Source: a bacterium (GTDB taxonomy: Bacteria > Armatimonadota > Abditibacteriia > Abditibacteriales > Abditibacteriaceae). Taken from it: a DNA stretch of 64,000 nucleotides. The notes under the pieces were generated by a model that saw only the letters and a list, made by a program, of their open reading frames with translations, did not search any database and was not told the origin of the DNA. Position numbers and translations under genes: made by a program. How positions within the stretch are numbered: position 1 is the first letter of the stretch; each line of letters opens with the position of its first letter. Location of the stretch: contig SDZD01000028.1 in the NCBI GenBank assembly GCA_004172935.1, forward strand, positions 20,255 through 84,254, written 5' to 3'. Of this stretch, positions 36,646 to 45,222 are shown in pieces.

Positions 36646-36861
36646 TTATGGAATATCGGGTGTGCTGGGTTCACGTGAGGGACGCAGCAACTTACTGTAG
36701 AGGCCGAAGTTAAAAATCGTGGGCGCCCACAGGCCAACGAATATCGCTTCCAGTTTCTTACCCGATAGAAATAACCCAATCGACAGCAAAATTGAGCCGA
36801 CGACGCCACCATAATAAACGCTGCTAGGCAGGTTTTCGACTGATTCAAAAATATCGTCCAT
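36646..36861 (-). CDS. Small two-helix membrane protein
   Basis: 71 residues. Two hydrophobic stretches (VYYGGVVGSILLSIGLFLSG and LEAIFVGLWAPTIFNFGLY) separated by a short KK turn, and a polar, Pro-rich tail. Size and hydropathy suggest a real small inner-membrane protein. No family recognised. Confidence 0.65.
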   Translation of the reverse strand: MDDIFESVENLPSSVYYGGVVGSILLSIGLFLSGKKLEAIFVGLWAPTIFNFGLYSKLLRPSREPSTPDIP

Positions 36862-36975
36862 AGTTCTTCTAGATGTCCTTTTCGTTGGATTTAACGATGC
36901 CCACCCCCTTTCGCAATTCGCGCGCCGGAAGACACTACAAAGCAGTTGGGTTAAAGTTTGCAGTAGGATTCGTAC

Positions 36976-37527
36976 ATGAAATTTGTCCTGCTCGTCATTT
37001 TCCTTGTGGTGATTGTAGTGTTGATAGTGACCTACAATAAGCTCGTGAGCCTACGCCAGACGGTGAAAGCAGCGTGGAGCGGCATCGAAACCGAACTCAC
37101 CCGCCGCTACGACCTCATCCCCAACCTCGTCGAAACGGTGAAGGGCTACGCCAAACACGAGCGCGAAACCCTTGATGCCGTTATCGCCGCCCGCAACTCG
37201 GCGCAGGGCAATCTCAACTCGCCCGAACAGCTGGCGAAAGCCGAAGGCCAACTCAATGGCGCCATGCGCGGCTTGCTTGCGCTCGCCGAATCGTATCCCG
37301 ACCTCAAAGCCAACAGCAACTTTTTGCAATTACAGGGCGAACTATCGGGCACAGAATCGCGATTAGCAACAGCGCGTCAGGAGTACAATAACCGCGTGCG
37401 CGAACTCAATACAGCGGTTTCCTCGTTCCCAGCAGCACTTGTGGCAGGACCGTTAGGCTTCAAATCTGAACCGTACTTTGAAGTTGAAAACCCTCAAGCT
37501 CGGCAGAACGTGCGCGTGCAATTCTAA
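36976..37527 (+). CDS. lemA: LemA family protein
   Basis: 183 residues. One N-terminal membrane helix (residues 3-20), then VKAAWSGIETELTRRYDLIPNLVETVKGYA and RQEYNNRVRELNTAVSSFP, the hallmark of LemA. The long helical domain is cytoplasmic or periplasmic depending on topology. The usual TPM-domain partner gene is absent here. Molecular role is not established. Confidence 0.93.
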   Translation: MKFVLLVIFLVVIVVLIVTYNKLVSLRQTVKAAWSGIETELTRRYDLIPNLVETVKGYAKHERETLDAVIAARNSAQGNLNSPEQLAKAEGQLNGAMRGLLALAESYPDLKANSNFLQLQGELSGTESRLATARQEYNNRVRELNTAVSSFPAALVAGPLGFKSEPYFEVENPQARQNVRVQF

Positions 37528-37607
37528 ACTAAGACGAGTTCCTCTTGTTGGCCGGAGCAGGTGCGGCCAAATTGTTTCAATCCTCTATAGCGGCAACGGC
37601 ACTTTCT

Positions 37608-39131
37608 ATGGCAAAAGCGGTAGGCATCGACCTTGGCACAACTTACACCGCAGTCTCCATCGTGGACGACTACGGTAAACCCGTCATCCTCAAAAATGCG
37701 GACGGACAGGTCACAACTCCTTCAGTTGTGTTCTTCGACCCACCCAACTACACGGTCGGCGAAACAGCGCTCCAATCCACCATCACCGACCCTGAACGGG
37801 TGGTGCAATTTATTAAGCGCTTCATGGGGCAATCGGGCTATCGAGTCCAGATTGATGGCAAAGAATACTCGCCCGAATTTGTGTCGGCCCTCATTCTCCG
37901 TAAAGTCGTGAAAGACGCTGAAATGGAGTTGGGCGACGAAATCGACCAGGCGGTTATCACCGTTCCAGCCTACTTCACCGAACAACAGCGCCACTCGACC
38001 CTCGAGGCTGGCGAACTGGCGGGCCTTAAGGTTCTGCGCATCATCTCAGAGCCGACTGCCGCCGCGCTCAGCTACGGCATCCAGCGCCGCGCCAACAACA
38101 AGAAAATCCTCGTCTACGACTTGGGTGGCGGCACCTTCGATGTCACCATCCTTCAATGTCTGGAAAACGACTTCAATGTCCTCAGCGTTGGCGGCGACCA
38201 CCGTTTGGGTGGCAAAGACTTCGATGACCGCATCGTCGGCTTCGTCGAAGACCGTATCAAAGCCAATCACGGCGTAGATATTTCGGGCGACATCGAATTA
38301 GCAGCCGAACTGCGTCTCAAGTCCGAGGCTGCCAAACGCCAGCTGACGGGGCGCCAGAGCGTGCCGGTTTCGCTCAAAGTTCCCGATCAGGCCAATCCGG
38401 GCCGCTCCATTCCGGTCAAAATCGAAATCTCGCGCGAAGCCTTCGAAGAAGTCGCTTCCGACTTGATGGCGCGCACCGAAATGCTGCTCGAATCGGTACT
38501 GGCTAAAGCCGACCTCGAATGGAGCGACATAGACGAACTGCTGTGTGTTGGTGGCTCATCGCGTATGCCCATGGTAGGCGCCATGCTCAACCGCCTGTCT
38601 AACAAAAAGCCGCTACTGCACGACCCCGATGAATGCGTCGCCAAAGGCGCCGCCCTTCAGGCAGCAATTATGGTCGGCGAAGAAGGCACCCGCCCCGAAA
38701 TCACCGTCGGCCACGTGTTGTCCCACTCGCTGGGTGTCGCAGTCATGAGCAACGGTCGCCCCATCATCGACCACATCTTGCCCAGCCTGACCCGTCTACC
38801 CGCCACTGAGCGCCGCGAGGGCTACACCACCACCACCGACAACCAGAGCGTGGTGCAAATCCGCATCTACGAAGGCGAATCGGACGACCCGGCTTCCTAC
38901 GGCAAAGGCCCCATCGGCGTCTTCAACCTCGACACAACGCCCGTTCGCCCCAAAGGCCAGCCCAAACTCGCCGTAGAGTTTCGCTGCGACGAAGACGGAC
39001 GCATCACCGCCCTCGCCAAAGACTCGGACACGGGCAAAGAGAACTTCCTCACCATCTCTCTCGCCGGGCAACGCAGCGAATTCGAAATCTCCGACGAATC
39101 GCAGCTCATGAGCGAAGCGATGGTGTCGTAA
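37608..39131 (+). CDS. Hsp70/DnaK-like chaperone lacking the helical lid
   Basis: 507 residues from ATG 37608; the upstream in-frame ATG at 37545 adds an unconserved leader. The ATPase domain is complete (GIDLGTTYTAVSIV, ITVPAYFTEQQR, RIISEPTAAALSYG, VYDLGGGTFDVTIL, CVGGSSRMPMV). The substrate-binding beta domain follows (ITVGHVLSHSLGV..., IYEGESDDP). The protein ends after the beta domain, so the alpha-helical lid and EEVD-like tail of DnaK are missing. No dnaJ or grpE neighbours; likely a specialised Hsp70. Confidence 0.9.
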   Translation: MAKAVGIDLGTTYTAVSIVDDYGKPVILKNADGQVTTPSVVFFDPPNYTVGETALQSTITDPERVVQFIKRFMGQSGYRVQIDGKEYSPEFVSALILRKVVKDAEMELGDEIDQAVITVPAYFTEQQRHSTLEAGELAGLKVLRIISEPTAAALSYGIQRRANNKKILVYDLGGGTFDVTILQCLENDFNVLSVGGDHRLGGKDFDDRIVGFVEDRIKANHGVDISGDIELAAELRLKSEAAKRQLTGRQSVPVSLKVPDQANPGRSIPVKIEISREAFEEVASDLMARTEMLLESVLAKADLEWSDIDELLCVGGSSRMPMVGAMLNRLSNKKPLLHDPDECVAKGAALQAAIMVGEEGTRPEITVGHVLSHSLGVAVMSNGRPIIDHILPSLTRLPATERREGYTTTTDNQSVVQIRIYEGESDDPASYGKGPIGVFNLDTTPVRPKGQPKLAVEFRCDEDGRITALAKDSDTGKENFLTISLAGQRSEFEISDESQLMSEAMVS

Positions 39132-39144
39132 AACAACTGAAAGT

Positions 39145-39180
39145 CAAAAAGCCTCGTGGTTATCACGAGGCTTTTTGTTT
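39145..39180. terminator. Bidirectional terminator
   Basis: AAAAAGCCTCGTG pairs with CACGAGGCTTTTT around a 4-5 nt loop, between the convergent Hsp70 and UDG-like genes. Confidence 0.92.
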
Positions 39181-39816
39181 TTATAGGTTCTGGCCGCTTT
39201 CCCTACCGTTGATTATTTCCGCAATCTCAGCGAGTTGTTCGCTCATCTCTTTTCTTTTATGAGGCCACACATTAAACACACGGGCGCTTGGGTGGTGTGT
39301 ATGAATCAAAGGCAAGTTCGATAACTCTCGGATATATTTTTGGGCCGACTGCGCTTTTTTCCCCACAAGAGCGATAACTTTCAATTCGGGAAGAAGGGCA
39401 ATCAACTCTTTCAAATAAGGTGCGGCTTGTATGATGTCGTTATTATTTACGGCCCGAATCCGACTTCCATCCCCAACATACCACGGAACAATATTCCAAA
39501 GCACCGAATCGCTTCGTTGAATGCCCGCATCTTGGAGAAATCGGCACATATTGCGTGCAGTGGGATCAGGATTATTGCGCGAAATGAAATTCGAACTGAC
39601 AGCTTTTGGTCCCGGTGCCTCCAATAAGAACAACACCCTAGCGTTTATTCCGCCATCGCAGGGATCAAAATGCGGCGGGTCTTTTTCATGGTGTTCGACT
39701 TTGATGTCTTCCAGATACCTCACGAGCGGCTCCATATGTGGTTGGCCCAATAATTTCATGCGACGTGTCTTTTCGTCTGGAGAACGGAGTGCATAAGGTT
39801 CATCTTCTGGTTTCAT
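39181..39816 (-). CDS. Uracil-DNA glycosylase-superfamily protein
   Basis: 211 residues. LFLLEAPGP resembles motif 1 of the UDG superfamily, followed by ISRNNPDPTARNMCRFLQDAGI, WNIVPWYVGDG, and a C-terminal THHPSARVFN motif. Family 4/5-like enzymes excise uracil or related bases from DNA, but the Cys cluster for an iron-sulfur centre is not evident, so this may be a divergent branch. Confidence 0.72.
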   Translation of the reverse strand: MKPEDEPYALRSPDEKTRRMKLLGQPHMEPLVRYLEDIKVEHHEKDPPHFDPCDGGINARVLFLLEAPGPKAVSSNFISRNNPDPTARNMCRFLQDAGIQRSDSVLWNIVPWYVGDGSRIRAVNNNDIIQAAPYLKELIALLPELKVIALVGKKAQSAQKYIRELSNLPLIHTHHPSARVFNVWPHKRKEMSEQLAEIAEIINGRESGQNL

Positions 39817-39831
39817 ATTCAGGTTTTTCTC

Positions 39832-39948
39832 TCACTTCACGACCACACGCACTCGCCGAGGCCGCCACGAGTTCAAATTCGCCATTCCCACTCCAACAAT
39901 AAGCGGCATAAGCGCGAGGAGGAACCACCTGGTTTTAAAGCGAATCAT
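39832..39948 (-). CDS. Possible 38-residue single-helix membrane peptide
   Basis: An ATG-to-TGA frame on the minus strand reads MIRFKTRWFLLALMPLIVGV, then a basic C-terminus ending VRVVVK. One membrane helix flanked by Arg/Lys on both sides is a typical small-protein pattern. It ends 15 bases upstream of the UDG-like gene, so it could be co-transcribed. No ribosome-binding site is seen, so support is limited. Confidence 0.35.
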   Translation of the reverse strand: MIRFKTRWFLLALMPLIVGVGMANLNSWRPRRVRVVVK

Positions 39949-39965
39949 TGCCGGAGGGAGAACAA

Positions 39966-39996
39966 AAGGCGCACTCTGTTAGACAGAGCACGCCTC
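39966..39996 (-). terminator. Terminator of TlpA-like gene 3
   Basis: GGCG-CTCTG and CAGAG-CGCC arms, followed on the minus strand by TTTTG. It lies just after the stop codon at 40002. Confidence 0.7.
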
Positions 39997-40001
39997 AAAA
40001 T

Positions 40002-41210
40002 TTACTTCGCGGCGATTGCCTCTTTGACGGCTTCTTCCAAATCTTGAGGGTCAACCGCAGTAATCTTCCCGTTTTTACCAATGACCAGCGTGAAGGGAAT
40101 CGCTTGCACGCCATAGATGTCGGGGACGCGCGCTTTCCAACCTTTGCCGTCGAAAATCTGCGGCCACGCCATCTGGCGCGTCTTGATGAATGAAGTCAGC
40201 GCATTTTTATCTTCATCCAACGAAATGCCAACCACTTCCAATCCCTTTGCATGGTACTTGGCATATACGCTTTTCAGTTCGGGAAGCGCCGCCACACAGG
40301 GGCCACACCATGTCGCCCAGAAATCCAGTAACAGCACTTTGCCTTTGTACTTGGCCGGGGTAATGGTTTGCCCCTTCATGTCTTTGGCTTCAAAAGCGAT
40401 GGGAGTAGCACCCACTTTGAGCCGGGGATCATAACCAAGTTCTTCCTTCGAGGTAGGCAAATCCGCAGCATTGCTCAGACCAGTCGCATCGAATATAAAC
40501 GCATCTGGCTCAAATGTCGGATTCAGTTGCTGTTCGCTAATCTGTTCCGTCATCAGAAACGACCTTTTACCTTCCACACTGCGACTAGAAAGTCGGCGTA
40601 ACAAACCTTCTTTGTCGAACCACAGGTAAAGTTCAGCGATAGGAGACACGCCATTTTTCTTGGGCGCGATAACCGAATAGTTGATTTTTATGCCGTGCAA
40701 AGAGACACCGTTCACCACTGCCGCAGGGGGAACTTTCACGGTCATCCGAGAAGGCTCAGGCGCCTTTTTAAGCGCATCCTGCAACTGAATAAGCGGAGAG
40801 CGCCCTTCAAGCATATCGGCCATCATGAATCCAGTACCGTTATTCAACATCGTTTGCCACAACTTCGATGCTTTCTCCGGCAATGCTTCGCGTTTATAGG
40901 TCGTTTTCTCGACCATATATTTCATTCTCCCATCCGAAACCCCTTGCGTGGTCTCCCCCTCCTCCACAGTCTCGACGCGCAGTAATTTTGGCTTTTGATA
41001 GGAGACGGAATAGCGAGTTTGCTTCTCTTCTAATGTCACAACCAACTTGAATCGGACGCCCTGAGCCGCCTGATATTTCTTGGTGGCCTCATCAATCAGA
41101 GTCTGTGCTGCGGGTTCAATAACGACTTGCAAAGCCGCCACCTTCGGTTGAGCGACAGATGCGACGGGAGAAATCGCCAAAAGCGACAATAAAAACAACG
41201 AATTTTTCAT
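40002..41210 (-). CDS. TlpA-like thioredoxin protein with N-terminal LolA-like domain, paralogue 1
   Basis: 402 residues from MKNSLF; the longer frame start at 41255 precedes the signal peptide and is rejected. Signal peptide ending VAQ. The middle 200 residues look like a LolA/LppX-type beta half-barrel. The C-terminal 140 residues are a TlpA/ResA thioredoxin (LLLDFWATWCGPCVAALPE). Such proteins reduce or form disulfides in the cell envelope. First of three tandem paralogues, each with its own terminator. Confidence 0.82.
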   Translation of the reverse strand: MKNSLFLLSLLAISPVASVAQPKVAALQVVIEPAAQTLIDEATKKYQAAQGVRFKLVVTLEEKQTRYSVSYQKPKLLRVETVEEGETTQGVSDGRMKYMVEKTTYKREALPEKASKLWQTMLNNGTGFMMADMLEGRSPLIQLQDALKKAPEPSRMTVKVPPAAVVNGVSLHGIKINYSVIAPKKNGVSPIAELYLWFDKEGLLRRLSSRSVEGKRSFLMTEQISEQQLNPTFEPDAFIFDATGLSNAADLPTSKEELGYDPRLKVGATPIAFEAKDMKGQTITPAKYKGKVLLLDFWATWCGPCVAALPELKSVYAKYHAKGLEVVGISLDEDKNALTSFIKTRQMAWPQIFDGKGWKARVPDIYGVQAIPFTLVIGKNGKITAVDPQDLEEAVKEAIAAK

Positions 41211-41218
41211 AAGTGCGA

Positions 41219-41252
41219 AAAAGGGCGCAAAGGTATTATCCCTCTGCGCCCC
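41219..41252 (-). terminator. Terminator of TlpA-like paralogue 2
   Basis: GGGCGCA and TGCGCCC arms, with TTTTT on the minus strand. Confidence 0.75.
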
Positions 41253-41282
41253 CAAACAAACGATATGTTCTTGTAAAACAAC

Positions 41283-42503
41283 CTAACCAGCAGCTAAGGC
41301 CGCTTTCACAGCGTCATCAATTTTGCCGCGCGGGTTAACCGAAGCGATCTTTCCATCCTTGCCAATGATGAGCATGAAAGGAATCGCCTTCACTCCATAA
41401 ACACCCGGCACAGCCGACTTCCAACCCTTGCCGTCGTAGATTTGTGCCCACGGCATTTTGCGCGTTTTGATGAACGAGGTCAGCGCATTTTTATCTTCAT
41501 CCAACGAAATGCCAACCACTTCCAAACCTTGTGCATGGTACTTATCGTAAGCCCCCTTCAGTTCGGGCAGCGAAGCGACGCATGGGCCGCACCAAGTCGC
41601 CCAAAAATCCAGTAACAACACCTTGCCTTTGTATTTGGCAGGGGTGATTGTTGCGCCATCAAGCCCTTTGGCAGTGAAGGCAAACGGAGTGGCACCAGTT
41701 TTCAGCTTCGGGTCGAAATACTGCTCCTCTTGCTCGGCGACCAACTTCAGTCCCGAATCATTGAATTGGAAGATTTCAGCAGAATAGTTGGGGTTAATGT
41801 CCTGCTCCAAAATTTTCTCGCTGAAAGTGATGTTTTTGCCACCTTGCGTCAGGATGGACTGCACACGGCGCAGCGTGGGTGGAGAGCCACCGAACCAGGC
41901 CGTCGTCTGGTTGCGCATGGGGTTTGCTTTTCCATCGCGCCCAACGAACTTATAGGAGTAGGTGCTTTGAACTCCGCGCAATACATCGCCATCAATGACT
42001 CGTGGCGCAAGAGCCACAGTGCGCCCCTGGAACCCCTGATATGGGGCTTGGGCATAGATACTTTGGCTGGCAGTGATTGGATTCTTACCATCGAGCAACG
42101 ACGCAAGGAACGAGCTGACAACAGCACTCATTCCTTCGAGCAAGCGTGGACCGCTGATGGGTGGGGCCGCCTGTTTACGATAGGACGTGCCCTCAACGAT
42201 ATATAAATCGCTACCTGTCAACAAAAAACGCCGCGTGGTTTTCCCCTCAGTTTGCTCAAGCGTCACCTTGTCGGGGAGAGCCAAACGAACAGTCGAAATC
42301 GGCCCCAATTTGCCATTGATGGTCGTACTGAAGCGGAAACTCAACCTGCTAGTATCTTTGTAGGTTGCGATGGCCTCATTCAGCAATGTCGCCGCCGCAG
42401 GCTCAATCGTCGAGTTGGGAGTTGTAGGTGGCGTTGGAGTTTGCGCCTGCATCGCACTGGACAAAATGCCCAGCATTGGCAAAACGAGCAACTGAATTTT
42501 CAT
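41283..42503 (-). CDS. TlpA-like thioredoxin protein with N-terminal LolA-like domain, paralogue 2
   Basis: 406 residues from MKIQLLVLPM (signal peptide ending MQAQ). The thioredoxin domain has WATWCGPCVASLPE and VGISLDEDKNALTSF, and the cis-Pro region KAIPFMLIIGKDG. The N-terminal domain is diverged from the neighbouring paralogues, while the thioredoxin part is nearly the same, which suggests different partners or cargo with a shared redox activity. Confidence 0.82.
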   Translation of the reverse strand: MKIQLLVLPMLGILSSAMQAQTPTPPTTPNSTIEPAAATLLNEAIATYKDTSRLSFRFSTTINGKLGPISTVRLALPDKVTLEQTEGKTTRRFLLTGSDLYIVEGTSYRKQAAPPISGPRLLEGMSAVVSSFLASLLDGKNPITASQSIYAQAPYQGFQGRTVALAPRVIDGDVLRGVQSTYSYKFVGRDGKANPMRNQTTAWFGGSPPTLRRVQSILTQGGKNITFSEKILEQDINPNYSAEIFQFNDSGLKLVAEQEEQYFDPKLKTGATPFAFTAKGLDGATITPAKYKGKVLLLDFWATWCGPCVASLPELKGAYDKYHAQGLEVVGISLDEDKNALTSFIKTRKMPWAQIYDGKGWKSAVPGVYGVKAIPFMLIIGKDGKIASVNPRGKIDDAVKAALAAG

Positions 42504-42594
42504 AATGGGAATAGGGCGCCCCACAGGAGCACACAGCGCCTCAGTTTGGTATCGACTCCCTAATTCCACAATCAATGCTCCTCATCAAATTAAT

Positions 42595-42623
42595 AAGGGC
42601 GCGTCCGTTTTGGACGCGCCCTT
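42595..42623 (-). terminator. Terminator of TlpA-like paralogue 3
   Basis: A 12-bp perfect stem (AAGGGCGCGTCC/GGACGCGCCCTT) with a 5-nt loop lies after the stop at 42648. Confidence 0.85.
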
Positions 42624-42647
42624 AATTAACTCACTTCTTCCAAGCTC

Positions 42648-43895
42648 TTAGCTGGCAGCTAAGGCCGCTTTCACGGCGGCATCAATGCCACCACGTGGGT
42701 TAACCGAAGAGATCTTTCCATCTTTGCCGATGATGAGCATAAAAGGAATCGCCTTCACGCCATAAACACCCGGCACAACCGATTCCCAGCCCTTGCCATC
42801 ATAAATTTGCGGCCACGCCATCTGGCGTGTTTTGATGAACGAAGTTAAAGCGCTCTTGTCCTCATCAAGCGAAATGCCGACGACTTCCAAGCCCTTCCCG
42901 TGATACTTGTCGTAAGCCCCCTTCAGTTCGGGCAGCGAAGCGACGCATGGGCCGCACCAAGTCGCCCAGAAATCCATCAGCACCACTTTGCCTTTGTAGC
43001 CAGCAAGCGAAATCGCTTTGCCATCCAAGCCTTTCGCATTGAAAGCGAAGGGAGCAGCCCCCACTTTGAGACGCGCATCGAAATACTGTTCATCGGCTCC
43101 GGCGCCACCCTCATCCGAAATGGGTTTGAGTCCGGCTCCGTTGAATTTGAAAACATCGGCATCGAATGTCGGGCTGAGGTCTTGCTCGAACACTCTCTCG
43201 CTCAAAGTGAGAACTTTGCCATCAACCGTGTAGCGCGTTTGCACGCGGCGAAGCGCAAAGGGCGAACCGCCAAACCACGCCGTCACCTGATGTCCATAGG
43301 CATGGGCAGCACCATCACGTGCTTTCATGTTAAAAACGGAATTGCTTTGCACACCGCTCAGAACGTCGCCATCCAACACGCGAGGCGCCAAAGCGGTGGT
43401 GCTGCTTTTAAATCCCTGAAACGGCGCTTGCGTATATTGGTTTAGCATCGTCGAAATCGGGTTTTTCCCATCGAGCATGGCAGCGATCATTTCCGAACTG
43501 GTGCTTCCGAGTGTTCCCAGTAATTGCACACTCCCCCCTGGTGGAGCTGTCTGTTTGCTATATTCGGAGCCTTGTACAACGTAAAAATTATCGCCATTCA
43601 ATAGCAAACGCAGCGAATTTTTGCCGCTTTGCCGCTCAGCGCTCAACATTTTGGGGCCAGAAAACGATACTTTGCTGTTGCCAACTTCCTTTCCATTCAA
43701 AGTGCTGGAAGCGCGAAAACGTAATCCACTGGCTCCCTTATAATTCGCGGTTGCCCGATCTAAAAGTTTGATAGCCGCTGAGTCCATCGTCGCTCCAGCA
43801 ACTGCGGTGGGCGCACTGGGGAGAGATTGCAGTTGCGCCTTGGCACATGCGGGCAAAAGTGCCACAAGTGGTAAAGCAAGCAATTGGATTTTCAT
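42648..43895 (-). CDS. TlpA-like thioredoxin protein with N-terminal LolA-like domain, paralogue 3
   Basis: 415 residues. The N-terminus MKIQLLALPLVALLPACAKA contains an LPAC lipobox, so it may be a lipoprotein, or it is cleaved after AKA. It has the same two-domain layout as its two neighbours, with WATWCGPCVASLPE. The first in transcription order of the three tandem copies. Confidence 0.82.
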   Translation of the reverse strand: MKIQLLALPLVALLPACAKAQLQSLPSAPTAVAGATMDSAAIKLLDRATANYKGASGLRFRASSTLNGKEVGNSKVSFSGPKMLSAERQSGKNSLRLLLNGDNFYVVQGSEYSKQTAPPGGSVQLLGTLGSTSSEMIAAMLDGKNPISTMLNQYTQAPFQGFKSSTTALAPRVLDGDVLSGVQSNSVFNMKARDGAAHAYGHQVTAWFGGSPFALRRVQTRYTVDGKVLTLSERVFEQDLSPTFDADVFKFNGAGLKPISDEGGAGADEQYFDARLKVGAAPFAFNAKGLDGKAISLAGYKGKVVLMDFWATWCGPCVASLPELKGAYDKYHGKGLEVVGISLDEDKSALTSFIKTRQMAWPQIYDGKGWESVVPGVYGVKAIPFMLIIGKDGKISSVNPRGGIDAAVKAALAAS

Positions 43896-44132
43896 AAGTC
43901 AGGAAGTTTGCGCCTATATGGCGAGAAGTCAACCCGCATCAATTCCCAAGTGTGGAATGTTGACAAATCCTCGTTTTCGTTACCTGTTTCTCGCTTATTT
44001 TCTCGAAAAAAGCACATTTCACACACAAACGCCCATTTTCTTCACCACACCATCAGAGCCACAACGACAAACGCTCTTTTCATAACAACCCCAACGTCTG
44101 CCAAACTTCTTCGCGCCTCATTCGCCGACCCC

Positions 44133-45119
44133 ATGCCACTATTTGACCCAACGCCCGATAACATCGCCCTCGCTGCCTCCCGTTTGCAAAACGGCGAATT
44201 AGTGGCCTTCCCCACCGAAACCGTTTATGGGTTTGGTGCCAATGCGCTCGACTCTCAGGCCGTCGAGCAAATCTACATAACCAAAGGGCGCCCCTCCTAT
44301 AACCCGCTAATAGTCCATGTCGCGTCGCTCGAAGAAGCGCGCAAACTCGCCTCTCGCTGGCCCGAAAACGCCCAAAAACTGGCCGAAACCTTTTGGCCTG
44401 GCCCACTCACTCTTGTCGTCCCCAAAGCCCCCGAAATCCCCGGCATCATCTCTGCGGGCCTCGAAACCGTCGCGTTGCGCGTTCCCGCCCATCCAGTCGC
44501 GCTCGAACTGCTGCGCGCCACCGGGCTTCCCCTCGCTGCCCCTTCGGCCAATAAGTCGGGCGAGGTTTCGCCCTCGCGCGCCCAGCACGTCACCCAGTCG
44601 CTCGGCGAAGATATTTGGGTGCTGGACGGTGGCTCCTGCGAAGTTGGCATCGAATCGACGGTAGTCGATGTCAGCGGCAACGACGTCGCGGTGCTTCGCC
44701 CCGGCACACTGTCGCGCCGCCAAATCGAAAAGGTCGTCGGCCCTCTCGTCGAAGCAAACGATAGTCCCGAAGCCGAAGGCGCGCCACGCCGCTCACCCGG
44801 CACGCTCGAAAAGCACTACGCGCCACGCGCGCGCGTTCATCTCTACTCCACCATCATCGACGCGGCTTTTCATGCCCCCCTGCTCGCCTCCGGCCAGAAA
44901 ATCGGCGTTCTCCCTTCCGAACCCACCACATTGGGCCGCCAGTTCGATACCATCGAGCGCGTCATGCCCTCCGACCCGGCTACTTACGCACGCGAATTGT
45001 ACGGCGCCCTGCGCGACCTCGATGAAGCTGGAGTTGCACTCATCCTGGTCGAAGATGTACCGGGCCATAGCGCATGGGAAGGTGTGCGAGATCGACTAAA
45101 ACGCGCAGCCAAAAGTTAA
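44133..45119 (+). CDS. tsaC: L-threonylcarbamoyladenylate synthase (TsaC/Sua5, long form)
   Basis: 328 residues from ATG 44133; the 83-residue upstream extension of the frame has no homology-like sequence. The YrdC domain shows FPTETVYGFGANA, KGRPSYNPLIVHV, FWPGPLT, and SANKSGEVSP. A C-terminal Sua5 domain of about 110 residues follows (SPGTLEKHYAPRARVHLY). It makes threonylcarbamoyl-AMP for the t6A37 modification of ANN-decoding tRNAs. Confidence 0.93.
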   Translation: MPLFDPTPDNIALAASRLQNGELVAFPTETVYGFGANALDSQAVEQIYITKGRPSYNPLIVHVASLEEARKLASRWPENAQKLAETFWPGPLTLVVPKAPEIPGIISAGLETVALRVPAHPVALELLRATGLPLAAPSANKSGEVSPSRAQHVTQSLGEDIWVLDGGSCEVGIESTVVDVSGNDVAVLRPGTLSRRQIEKVVGPLVEANDSPEAEGAPRRSPGTLEKHYAPRARVHLYSTIIDAAFHAPLLASGQKIGVLPSEPTTLGRQFDTIERVMPSDPATYARELYGALRDLDEAGVALILVEDVPGHSAWEGVRDRLKRAAKS

Positions 45120-45222
45120 ATTTCTGTTTAATTCAAACGTTTTCTAAATCGCGCTAAACGCGCGACCTTTTCGCGCGTATGAAATATGCGGCTTTTTATT
45201 TGCCGCCTTACTAAGCTACTTT

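Noticed and set aside
43884..44132. N-terminal extension of the TsaC/Sua5 frame
   Set aside because: The YrdC domain begins just after ATG 44133; the upstream part overlaps the likely promoter and has no family match.
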